Positions 8,084 through 15,694 of a DNA stretch of 44,638 nt are shown piece by piece. The notes beneath the pieces are model-generated. The model worked only from the letters and a program-made list of their open reading frames with translations, was not told the DNA's origin and made no database searches. Every line of letters starts with the position of its first letter. Positions within the stretch are counted from its first letter, which is position 1. The translations under genes were made by a program, and so were the position numbers. Location of the stretch: positions 1-44,638 of the forward strand of contig JASLEG010000292.1 of the NCBI GenBank assembly GCA_030151225.1. Reading direction: 5' to 3'. The stretch comes from Burkholderia sp. (lineage in GTDB: Bacteria; Pseudomonadota; Gammaproteobacteria; Burkholderiales; Burkholderiaceae).

Positions 8084-10771
8084 ATGAACGCGCAGGACAT
8101 CGTGAGTGCGATGCAGGGCGGTTTGCTGCAACAGGATCGCTTGCTGAAGCTGGACACGCCGCTCGGGCAGGACGTGCTCGTGCCGCAGCGGGCCATCGGG
8201 CATTCCCGCATCGGGCGACACTTCGATTTCACGCTCGACGTGCTGTCCACGCGCAGCGATCTGAAGCTGAAGACCTTGATCGGGCAGACCGTGACGCTGT
8301 GGATGCTGCAGACCGATCAGTCGTATCTGCCGTGGCACGGCTACGTCTACACCGTGCGCCGGCTCGGTGCCGAGGGCGGCCTCACGAGCTATCAGCTCAG
8401 CTTCGCGTCGTGGATGCACTTCCTGAAATTCCGTCGCGACCAGCGCATCTGGCAGGACTTGTCCGCCGACGCGATCCTCAAGGACGTGTTCGCGGCCCAT
8501 CCCCAGGCCGGTGGCCGCTACGAGTTCGCGCTGTCGAAACCGTTGCCGGCGCGATCCTATTGCACGCAGTACGAGGACGACTGGAACTTCGTCCACCGCC
8601 TGATGGAAGAGGAAGGCCTGTTCGGCTTCTGGCGGCAGAGCAGCGACGGCAAATCCCACAAGCTCACGATCACGGATCGCCTCGACACCTGCGAGCCACT
8701 CGCCACGCAGACGGTGCAGTTCTCGCGCTACGGCACCGACAGCGAGGTGGATGCGCTGGTGCACTGGTCCGGCATGCGCACGCTGCACAGCGCCGTGCTG
8801 GCCACGCGCACCTTCGACTACAAGCACCCGTCGCCGCTCGCCAACCCCAAGGCCACCCATATTCCAACGCTGTCGCAGGCATTGCCGGAATCGCTCGAAA
8901 TGTACGAGTACACCGGCCCGTACACGTATCTGGATCAGGCGCGGGGTGATCAGTTGAGCAAGATCCGGATGGAGGAATGGGAATCCGGCGCACGGCGGTT
9001 CTACGGTGTGGGCGGTGTGCGCGACATCGATGCGGGGCGCTGGTTCGAACTCGTCGGGCATCCCGAACACGACCAGGACACGCGCGATCGCAACCTGTTC
9101 GCCGTGATCGAGGCGAACTGGGCGATCCGCAACAATCTGCCGGGCGCCGGGCACCACGGGGATCTGCCAGGCAGCCTCGAGGGCCAGTTGTCCGCCGCGC
9201 TCGAGAGTCGCGAAGGGCAATCCGCGACGCGCGTGACGCATGTGGACGGTGCCGAGGGCGTGTTCCTCGTGGCCATGGAGGCGCAGCGCAAGGCCGTGCC
9301 GTTCCGCAGCCCGCTCGAGCATCGCAGGCCGGTCATGCAGATGCAGAGCGCCACGGTGGTGGGGCCGCAGGATCAGCCGATCCATACCGACGAGTTCGGG
9401 CGCGTGAAGGTGCAGTTTCACTGGGACCGGATCGGGCAGCGCGACGAGCGCAGCTCGTGCTGGATGCGCGTGAGCCATCCGTGGGCGGGGCAGGGCTTCG
9501 GGATGATTCACGTGCCGCGCGTGAGCGACGAGGTGGTGGTGTCCTTCCTCGATGGCAACCCCGATCGCCCGATCGTCACGGGCCGGGTATCGAACGGCAT
9601 CAACACCACGCAGTGGAAGCTGCCCGAGAACCAGAGCCTGTCGGGGCTGCGCTCGCGCGAGCTGGGCGGCGCGCAGGCGAATCAGGTGGTGGCCGACGAC
9701 ACGCCCGGCAAGCTGCAGGTGCAGGTATCGAGCGATCTGGCGCAATCGCGGCTGGTGGTGGGCTACAACACGCGCATCGACGGCCGCGAAGGGCGCGGGC
9801 AGGCCCGTGGCACCGGCTGGGAGCTGGCGACCGATGCCTGGGGCGTGCTGCGCGCGAATCGCGGCATGCTGGTGACGACCGAAACACGCTCGGGCACGGG
9901 CGCTGCCGCGAAGGACATGGGCGAGACCGTCCAGCGTCTCGCGCAGGCGCACGATCTGCACGACACACTCGCGAATGCCGCCGTGCAGGCGCAGGTGCAG
10001 GACGCGCAGGATCAGGGCGCCGTGGCCACGGTGCTGAAGCAGCAGAACGACGAGCTGCTGGGCCAGGGGCAGGCGGCCGGTCAGGACAGCGACGGCTTCC
10101 CCGAACTGGCCAAGCCGCATCTGGTGCTCGCGTCGCCGGCGGGGATCGAGGCGTCGACGCCGGGAGCCGTGCACGTGGCCGGCGGCCAGCACGTGGCGCT
10201 GACCAGCGACGCGCACGTGAGCGTGACGAGCGGCAGCAGCTTGCTGGCCACGGCGCGCAATGCCATCCGCTTCTTCGCCTACAAGCTCGGGCTGCGGATG
10301 GTGTCCTACGCCGGCGACATCGACATCAAGGCGCTGCAGAAGAACCTCAACCTGCTGGCCAAGCTCGAGATCACGCAATCGGCCAACCGCATCACGATCC
10401 GCGCGACCGAGGAGGTGATGCTGCATGGCGGCGACAGCTACATCAGCCTGAAGAGCGGGAAGATCACGGTGGGCGGCAGCGTGTACGAGGTCAATGCGCA
10501 GATGAGCAACATGCCGCCCAAGCCGATGGGCGTGAGCCCGACCGGCCTGCCCGACGTGCAGGCGAACGATCAGGTGTTCCGCGTACTGTCGCCGACGGGC
10601 AAGCCGCTGCCGGGCATCGACTATCAAATGAGCACGGCATCGGGCGGCCACGTGGCGAGCACGAACGCACAGGGGCGCTCGCCGGCCCTGAACACGGCAC
10701 AACAGGAACAGGCGCACTTCCAGCTGCATTGGGACGACTTTGGCGCCGCGACCGAACACGGCGACGCGTGA
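8084..10771 (+). CDS. vgrG: T6SS spike protein VgrG with C-terminal extension
   Basis: An 895-aa VgrG, the trimeric spike of the type VI secretion tube that carries effectors into neighbouring cells. The gp27-like base spans roughly residues 20-370. The gp5 OB-fold is at about 427-520 (DEFGRVKVQFHWDR, then SHPWAGQGFG). A DUF2345 beta-helix-type region runs from about 671 to 796 (LVLASPAGIEASTPG onward). The end (about 826-886, FRVLSPTGKPLPGIDYQM) resembles the transthyretin-like adaptor seen in effector-carrying VgrGs. The ATG at 8084 is chosen because of its AGGGG site; the frame is open upstream, but that part runs through the leader. The next gene follows closely, which suggests that it encodes the cargo. 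Confidence 0.93.
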   Translation: MNAQDIVSAMQGGLLQQDRLLKLDTPLGQDVLVPQRAIGHSRIGRHFDFTLDVLSTRSDLKLKTLIGQTVTLWMLQTDQSYLPWHGYVYTVRRLGAEGGLTSYQLSFASWMHFLKFRRDQRIWQDLSADAILKDVFAAHPQAGGRYEFALSKPLPARSYCTQYEDDWNFVHRLMEEEGLFGFWRQSSDGKSHKLTITDRLDTCEPLATQTVQFSRYGTDSEVDALVHWSGMRTLHSAVLATRTFDYKHPSPLANPKATHIPTLSQALPESLEMYEYTGPYTYLDQARGDQLSKIRMEEWESGARRFYGVGGVRDIDAGRWFELVGHPEHDQDTRDRNLFAVIEANWAIRNNLPGAGHHGDLPGSLEGQLSAALESREGQSATRVTHVDGAEGVFLVAMEAQRKAVPFRSPLEHRRPVMQMQSATVVGPQDQPIHTDEFGRVKVQFHWDRIGQRDERSSCWMRVSHPWAGQGFGMIHVPRVSDEVVVSFLDGNPDRPIVTGRVSNGINTTQWKLPENQSLSGLRSRELGGAQANQVVADDTPGKLQVQVSSDLAQSRLVVGYNTRIDGREGRGQARGTGWELATDAWGVLRANRGMLVTTETRSGTGAAAKDMGETVQRLAQAHDLHDTLANAAVQAQVQDAQDQGAVATVLKQQNDELLGQGQAAGQDSDGFPELAKPHLVLASPAGIEASTPGAVHVAGGQHVALTSDAHVSVTSGSSLLATARNAIRFFAYKLGLRMVSYAGDIDIKALQKNLNLLAKLEITQSANRITIRATEEVMLHGGDSYISLKSGKITVGGSVYEVNAQMSNMPPKPMGVSPTGLPDVQANDQVFRVLSPTGKPLPGIDYQMSTASGGHVASTNAQGRSPALNTAQQEQAHFQLHWDDFGAATEHGDA

Positions 10772-10805
10772 TCGGCTACCAGAACTCAATCAGGAGCAAG
10801 ACGCT

Positions 10806-11984
10806 TTGGCGGACAATCTGAAGGCAACGGGGCAGACCAATCCCGATCCGAATACCTGCGTGGACGCGCAGTGCAACTGCGACATCATCTGGTCGCTGGC
10901 GCAGCAGTTTTCGATGCGGCAGATCGTGACGAATGGCGTGTCGCATAACGCGCAGCCTGACTACCGTGAAGTCCGGGGCACGGGCGGCGTACCTCAAGCC
11001 CATGCGCCGCAGTTCGTCAACGATTCCGAGGTCCGAGCTCGACGAATCGCAGCGGCGTATGCACGGGTCTACCTCGAGGAGTTTCCCCTCGGAGATAAAA
11101 ATAAAAAGGGACGCTTCTACTGGTTGGCGCTGGGCGCCTTCGCATCCAAGCAAGTTGCAGCGACGCTGGCGTTGTGGCGTGTGCGTTACGGTGCGCGCTG
11201 GTCGGAGCTTCGTGCTGGGTTGGGGCTCGGCAACCTTTGGTTATTCAATGATGTCCTTGCCTGGTTCTACACGTATGGAGCAGGGGCCGATACATTCGAC
11301 CATTGCGCGCCGGCTCGGGATTGCCGTAAATTTGTTGACCAGGTTGCGACCAATTTCAAGCGTCAACTGGGTTACGAGGAAGCGATTGATCAGGTTCCGT
11401 ACATGATTGACGGGAAAACTGGAAAGAAAGAAGCCAAGCTGGGTTATCTGAAGTGCACGCCGATTATTCTAAAAGGATTTGAAAAGGTTAAGGCTTGGGA
11501 GGGGGCGAGTGCAATGAGTCAACTGGATTTGCAGATGGATCATCTGCTGTTAATCGCTCAGCACGAGCAAGGCGAGGTATTGCAGGGCCTGATATATGAT
11601 AATCCTAAATTTCAATGGTGGCTCGATAAGCAGCGCGGTGCATTGGCGACCTCGGATAATGAGGCGCTCAAGAGATCATTGGATGCTGTGGAATCTAATA
11701 TGTCCGATGGGTCGGAAATAGCAGGTCAGATGCTTGTGCGTGCATTGGTTCCAAGTTTGAAGTTGGTTTTGACGTCGGATGATGATTATAAAGGCCCTGA
11801 TTCGGAAAGGGGGCTGTTCGAGTCTGATGCTCCGGATAAGCTGGTTTTGCAAAATTACGGGAAGAGAATGGATTGGATTACAGGTGCTGCGTATAAATTC
11901 AATTCGCTTATGATAAACAAGACTACCCAGATGGAGGGTTACCTTTCGGTTATGGAGGGTTGGTGGGATATGGCGGATAGATGA
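10806..11984 (+). CDS. Candidate T6SS effector carried by the adjacent VgrG
   Basis: A 392-aa protein from a TTG start at 10806, preceded by CAGGAG at 10791-10796. The in-frame TTG at 10740 lies inside vgrG and lacks such a site. A short cysteine cluster (CVDAQCNC) is near the N-terminus. The middle (ARRIAAAYARVYLEEFPLG, then FYWLALGAFASKQVAA) is helical and vaguely recalls DUF2515 proteins; that assignment is tentative. There is no signal peptide or obvious catalytic motif. Its place after vgrG, and its 4-base stop/start overlap (ATGA) with a membrane-anchored small protein, fit an effector-immunity pair. GC content falls from about 11.3 kb onward, so the C-terminal half has a different base composition from the N-terminal half. 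Confidence 0.6.
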   Translation: MADNLKATGQTNPDPNTCVDAQCNCDIIWSLAQQFSMRQIVTNGVSHNAQPDYREVRGTGGVPQAHAPQFVNDSEVRARRIAAAYARVYLEEFPLGDKNKKGRFYWLALGAFASKQVAATLALWRVRYGARWSELRAGLGLGNLWLFNDVLAWFYTYGAGADTFDHCAPARDCRKFVDQVATNFKRQLGYEEAIDQVPYMIDGKTGKKEAKLGYLKCTPIILKGFEKVKAWEGASAMSQLDLQMDHLLLIAQHEQGEVLQGLIYDNPKFQWWLDKQRGALATSDNEALKRSLDAVESNMSDGSEIAGQMLVRALVPSLKLVLTSDDDYKGPDSERGLFESDAPDKLVLQNYGKRMDWITGAAYKFNSLMINKTTQMEGYLSVMEGWWDMADR

Positions 11985-12889
11985 TGAAAAAGAATATTTA
12001 TTGGATTGCTGTTGTTGGGGTGTTTTTTGTGGGATTGGTGTTGATGGTGCATTATGTCCCGGCGAATTCCGCAAACATTTCTGGAAGTGATATGAGCAAA
12101 GCCGTTACTGTAATTCAATTGGGGGATCCTAAGAATTCGGATCTTTCCGGGACTAATGCATCGGTGGATCGCCATCCCGCTGGTATGAATTTTTATCAAC
12201 ATGATTGGAATCCAGGCGCACTCGGCATCGTAAAGTTCGAGAACGGAAAGCATGAATTCGTTGTGGACAACGTGTATTCGGCGATCGGGATGGAAGACGC
12301 GGATGTGCCGGGGGGAATTTCACAGTGGAATATCAACTTCGGCGTCAGCCCTGATGATGCAGTGACACATGAAGCCGCGCTGAAAAAAATGATGGCCTTT
12401 TTCGCGAGTCTGCGCGAACACGGTTGGAAAAGGTACATCGAACCGGATGATCCGCGTTTGACGGGGAAGCAGGCATGGGAATATAGCAAACAGCAATCCT
12501 TGTATTCTCGAGATTCCACCTATATCCCGACTATTGAAGAGTGGACGAATGATGTCGAGTCGCGTCCGCGCTGGAAGTTTTACGCTGATGGAGTTTATAT
12601 TGAGGTTTCAATTACTGAAAGTAATATGGGGGGATTCGTTGGAAAGACGACCTACTTGATTACCGCGTTGGTGAGAAATGAGCATGATTTTTACGGGGTG
12701 AGATATTTTTATAAGAATAAAGAGAAGGTGCATAATTGGAAGTCTTTGATTTCTGACGAGTTGAAGAAGTATCACGAGAGTCGAGTCAAGACCGAGGAAG
12801 TGCTGAAGTCGAAAGGTTATACGATCGATACGGCATATCAGGATCCCCCGATCAAGGCTTTGCAGGGTTCGGCTTCCGACTCTAAATGA
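11981..12889 (+). CDS. Candidate T6SS immunity protein, membrane-anchored
   Basis: A 302-aa protein starting at ATG 11981 (or the adjacent ATG 11984), overlapping the previous stop as ATGATGA, which implies translational coupling. Residues about 7-26 form one transmembrane helix or uncleaved signal; the remainder is soluble and would face the periplasm. Later segments include WKFYADGVYIEVSITES and a helical tail. No enzymatic motif is seen. A periplasmic location would suit protection against a cell-envelope-acting effector. Base composition is low-GC like the end of the effector gene, which indicates co-transfer. The role is inferred from position and topology. Confidence 0.6.
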   Translation: MMKKNIYWIAVVGVFFVGLVLMVHYVPANSANISGSDMSKAVTVIQLGDPKNSDLSGTNASVDRHPAGMNFYQHDWNPGALGIVKFENGKHEFVVDNVYSAIGMEDADVPGGISQWNINFGVSPDDAVTHEAALKKMMAFFASLREHGWKRYIEPDDPRLTGKQAWEYSKQQSLYSRDSTYIPTIEEWTNDVESRPRWKFYADGVYIEVSITESNMGGFVGKTTYLITALVRNEHDFYGVRYFYKNKEKVHNWKSLISDELKKYHESRVKTEEVLKSKGYTIDTAYQDPPIKALQGSASDSK

Positions 12890-12902
12890 ACGGGGTGAGA
12901 CC

Positions 12903-13184
12903 ATGCGAGCAACGGTTAACGGCAAAGCCCAGATCGTCGTGGGCGACAGCACCAGCCACGGCGGTCGCGTGATTTCGGGCAGCCCCTCTTCAACCTGGAG
13001 CAGCGCGAAGATCCCTATCGCCCGCAAGGGCGACCGGGTGACATGTCCGAAGTGCGAACCGCATGAGTTCGACATTGTTGAAGGATGTGACGGCAGCACG
13101 GATTTCGGGGCGCCCGTTGCTCTGGAAGGACACAAGACGGGGTGCGGCGCCGTGCTGATCGCCCAGCAGGGCGAGAGCGAGTAA
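12903..13184 (+). CDS. PAAR-domain T6SS spike tip protein
   Basis: A 93-aa protein, consisting essentially of one PAAR domain. It shows the early GDSTSHGGRVISG turn, the middle ARKGDRVTCPKCEPHEF and the C-terminal GHKTGCGAVLIA; PAAR proteins form a sharp zinc-bound cone on VgrG. Cys and His residues in CPKC and GHKTGC are candidate metal ligands. It starts 13 bases after the immunity gene with a GGGGTGAG site, so it probably belongs to the same transcript and completes the vgrG-effector-immunity-PAAR cassette. Confidence 0.9.
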   Translation: MRATVNGKAQIVVGDSTSHGGRVISGSPSSTWSSAKIPIARKGDRVTCPKCEPHEFDIVEGCDGSTDFGAPVALEGHKTGCGAVLIAQQGESE

Positions 13185-13486
13185 TCAGTCGTGCTTGGCC
13201 GCGCCGAGCAAGCTGCCGGCCGCCTCGGCAAAGCTGGCAAAGCACGTGTCAAAGCTCGGCTTCTGCCCGGCATGGAGCAGCGGACTCAAGCGTTGCCCGT
13301 CATTCTGGCGAAACCCTTCATCTGTCGCGGCTCGCGCCAACGCTGCCCGCTGCACTTGCGACGACTGCCGTGCAGCGGTCGGGAGCGCGAAGCAGGTGGC
13401 GGAAAGCATGCTTCCTGGCCGCGTCGATATCGATGCGTTTCTTTATTCTCCATCTCCGTCGCGAGACATGAAAATCGGGGAATCTC
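13185..13486. other. Non-coding stretch after PAAR gene
   Basis: About 300 bases are open in several frames on both strands, as is common in GC-rich DNA, but none of the predicted peptides resembles a protein family I recognise. It probably consists of decayed sequence between the T6SS cassette and the CDI remnants. Confidence 0.4.
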
Positions 13487-13639
13487 ATGCGCGCACGTCC
13501 CTCCGCAAGACTGCTGATCGTCGCTCGGGGGCCGCGCGTGTTGTTGTTCCGATTCGTGCATGAATCGGGCACGTGCTGGCTGTTCGGATCGATCTGGACT
13601 GATCTCGAGCGCGAACTGGTCGCAGCCGGCAAGATCTGA
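13487..13639 (+). pseudogene. NUDIX hydrolase remnant
   Basis: A 50-aa reading frame with a good GGGGA site whose first half (RPSARLLIVARGPRVLLFRF, then VHESG) matches the opening strand-turn-strand of NUDIX hydrolases. The family's diagnostic GX5EX7REUXEEXGU box is absent, and the frame passes into unrelated sequence and stops. It is a truncated gene from which most of the catalytic domain has been lost. Confidence 0.5.
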
Positions 13640-13880
13640 AATACATCACAAAATCCGTTTTCAACCCGCGAGATAATCTGAGTCAAATCATCGCACGAAG
13701 GATAGAAGTATCTTCGAGCTCAGCGTATTGAATTAATCTTCACTCCCTCCTCATCTCGCCTCGCTAGATTTCAATCGGACGAATCAGAAACTGGAAATTC
13801 GTCTTTTAATTTCAACAGAATAAAAACCATTCTCCGTCTCAATTTTCCGCTTCGGTAATCTCGCGTCCAATTCCTAACGA
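13640..13880. other. AT-rich intergenic stretch
   Basis: About 240 bases clearly richer in A/T than either side. No gene, clear terminator or tRNA is seen. It ends directly at the ATG of the CdiA fragment and may mark an old recombination joint. Confidence 0.35.
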
Positions 13881-15221
13881 ATGGGCGCGAGCCGCGCCGA
13901 CGCGCATGAACACGAATTCGCATCGTCTGTATTCCAGGCTCCGCAGGATGGTGGTGGCCGTAGCGGAGATCCGGCGAACCAGAAGCAGGACGTGGCGAAT
14001 GGCGACACGGCCGGTGCCGAGGCGTGGAAGGAGGGCGGCGCTGCGCTGGTGGGGGGGATCGCGGGCGGGAATGCGGTGGGTGGAGCGGCCGGCGCAGCGA
14101 TTGCGTCGATCGCAGGAGGAAAGCTTAACGAACTGAGCGGCGCGATTGCCGGTGGCGATCCGACCGGCAATGCAGACATGAATCAGGCGCTGGGCAACAT
14201 CGTGGCGAACGCGTTGGCCATGGGAGCGGGAGGCGTGGTCGGTGGGGAGGCGGGGGCGTTCTCGGGGTACGACGTGGATCGGTTCAATCGGCAGTTGCGC
14301 GCCGACGAGCGTCAATGGGCCGACGACAAGGCGAACGACTTCGCCAGGTTTTACGAGGAAAAGACCGACAGGCGGCTGAGCGCCGAGCAGGCAAAAAACA
14401 TGTTGCTGGCCAATGGTTATCGGCTGGTGGATGGGGCGGCGAGCAAGGGGCCGGGTGGTGACGCCACGGCGGTGGCCTATATCAGCCAGAACGGCGGCGG
14501 ATTGTTCCGTGCCACGCCGGATGAATACAAAAGTCCGTTTTTGTCGGGGAGCAAGGATTGCTCGCTGACGCCGGAGCAGGCCGCGCTGCCGGGGGCGGTG
14601 GCGAATCCGACTGCGGGGCTTCTATTCACAGGCGGCTTGGTAACGGCGGGGCTGTTGCCGGAAATTGCTGCGGGCGTGGCCGCCATTCCCGGTGCACCAA
14701 TCTTCGGATCAACCGGGGCGTTGGGATCCAGCGCGTGGGCATCGCCAGTTGGTATCGGAATCCTCGCTGGAGGTGTAAATGCGACGTCGCAGTATTGGCA
14801 GAGCGGCACGGTCAATCCTGTTGATGTCGGATATGCGGCCTTGGCCGGAGGTTCTGGCACGTACGTCAAATTCTTTGGGAATGTCGCTATTAATGCCACC
14901 ACGGGGGCGCTGGCCGTTGCTACTAATAACGCGATTTCTGGAAAGCAGGAGAGTATTGCGGCGGGAAGCGTCGCAAATGCAGCAGCCGCGACTGTTGGCT
15001 ATGGCGCGGGATTTGCCATGCAAAGTGCTCTCTACCAGTTATACAAATTGGGGATGAGTGGTTTTGGGTGGTCTGGTGTTGGTATTTGGGCGGGCGCGTC
15101 GGGGAAGAATTTAATGAGTAGCATTAAATTTCCAGTGGTTGGTGCGGGAGTTGCCGGTGCTCTCGGTACTGAAGCGGGTGCCGGCATGATCAATAAAATA
15201 AGGTCCGAGGATGAGAGATAA
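13881..15221 (+). CDS. Orphan CdiA/hemagglutinin C-terminal fragment (pretoxin plus candidate toxin)
   Basis: A 446-aa reading frame corresponding to the C-terminal end of a large contact-dependent inhibition exoprotein. The filament, FHA repeats and secretion signal are missing. Residues about 45-155 are the glycine/alanine-rich segment (GGAAGAAIASIAGGKLNELS, NQALGNIVANAL) that normally precedes the delivered toxin. A helical part (RQWADDKANDFARFYEEKTD) and YISQNGGGLFRATPDEYKSP follow. From about 280 to the end it is hydrophobic and Gly/Ala-rich, with no nuclease motif, which would be compatible with a membrane-active toxin. Neither VENN nor NxE/QLYN is visible. It overlaps a small membrane-protein gene, the expected immunity position. 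The start ATG may not be a natural start. Confidence 0.7.
   Translation: MGASRADAHEHEFASSVFQAPQDGGGRSGDPANQKQDVANGDTAGAEAWKEGGAALVGGIAGGNAVGGAAGAAIASIAGGKLNELSGAIAGGDPTGNADMNQALGNIVANALAMGAGGVVGGEAGAFSGYDVDRFNRQLRADERQWADDKANDFARFYEEKTDRRLSAEQAKNMLLANGYRLVDGAASKGPGGDATAVAYISQNGGGLFRATPDEYKSPFLSGSKDCSLTPEQAALPGAVANPTAGLLFTGGLVTAGLLPEIAAGVAAIPGAPIFGSTGALGSSAWASPVGIGILAGGVNATSQYWQSGTVNPVDVGYAALAGGSGTYVKFFGNVAINATTGALAVATNNAISGKQESIAAGSVANAAAATVGYGAGFAMQSALYQLYKLGMSGFGWSGVGIWAGASGKNLMSSIKFPVVGAGVAGALGTEAGAGMINKIRSEDER
14475..14720 (+). repeat. Pretoxin repeat, copy 1
   Basis: About 246 bp inside the CdiA fragment, from the Ala-Tyr-Ile-Ser codons to the PIFGSTG codons. It is repeated at 15448-15694 in the same orientation with scattered substitutions and small indels. 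Together the copies flank the variable toxin end and its immunity gene. Confidence 0.85.
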
Positions 15222-15444
15222 GGGAATGTTGAAGCTGCTGGTTTTGTACTTGGCTGCATTTTCGATTTCGTTTCTTTGCTTTGCTGCGATAAAGGTAATG
15301 GTTGTGGCGTATTTCATATGGATTTACGACATTCGATTCTTGTGGGGTGCGGATGACACTAGGTATGTTCTGGTGAATGGATTTCTTTTGGGGGTTGTAT
15401 TCAGTGCTTTTGCAACGGTGGCATATATTGAAACGCGTGACTGA
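15211..15444 (+). CDS. Small membrane protein, candidate CDI immunity protein
   Basis: A 77-aa protein with two hydrophobic segments (about residues 7-37 and 52-73) separated by a short polar loop (DIRFLWGADDTR), so probably an inner-membrane hairpin. The ATG at 15211 overlaps the CdiA fragment's end by 11 bases; a second ATG at 15226 is also possible. CDI immunity genes lie directly 3' of the cdiA toxin end, and a membrane location would suit a toxin that acts at the membrane. The gene lies exactly between the two pretoxin repeats. No family is recognised; the role is inferred from position. Confidence 0.55.
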   Translation: MRDKGMLKLLVLYLAAFSISFLCFAAIKVMVVAYFIWIYDIRFLWGADDTRYVLVNGFLLGVVFSAFATVAYIETRD

Positions 15445-15447
15445 TTG

Positions 15448-15694
15448 GCTTATATCAGCCAGAACGGCGGCGGATTATTCCGTGCCACGCCGGATGAATA
15501 CAAAAGCCCGTTTTTGGCGGGGTAGCAAGGATGGCGTCGCTGACGCCGGAGCAGGCCGCGTTGCCGGGGGCGGTGGCGAATTCGACTGCGGGGCTTCTAT
15601 TCACGGGCGGCTTGGTAACGGCGGGGCTGCTGCTGGAAATTGCTGCGGGCGTGGCCGCCATTCCCGGGGCACCAATTTTCGGATCGACCGGCGC
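15448..15694 (+). pseudogene. Pretoxin repeat, copy 2 (degenerate cdiA piece)
   Basis: A second copy of the 14475-14720 segment, beginning 3 bases after the small membrane gene. It encodes the same YISQNGGGLFRATPDEYKSP start but meets an in-frame TAG shortly afterwards and contains small indels, so it is not translatable as a unit. At its 3' end it runs without a gap into coding sequence of a CdiB-type transporter. The original toxin domain that followed this copy has been deleted. Confidence 0.8.

Noticed and set aside
7955..10789. A 944-codon open frame on the minus strand opposite vgrG
   Set aside because: It is an antisense shadow of a GC-rich gene; the peptide is His/Arg/Ala-rich and resembles no family, while the + frame is a clear VgrG.
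10740..10805. Earlier TTG start for the effector
   Set aside because: It lies inside vgrG with no ribosome-binding site, whereas TTG 10806 follows CAGGAG.
13185..13486. Overlapping short open frames on both strands after the PAAR gene
   Set aside because: No frame shows family resemblance or a suitable ribosome-binding site.
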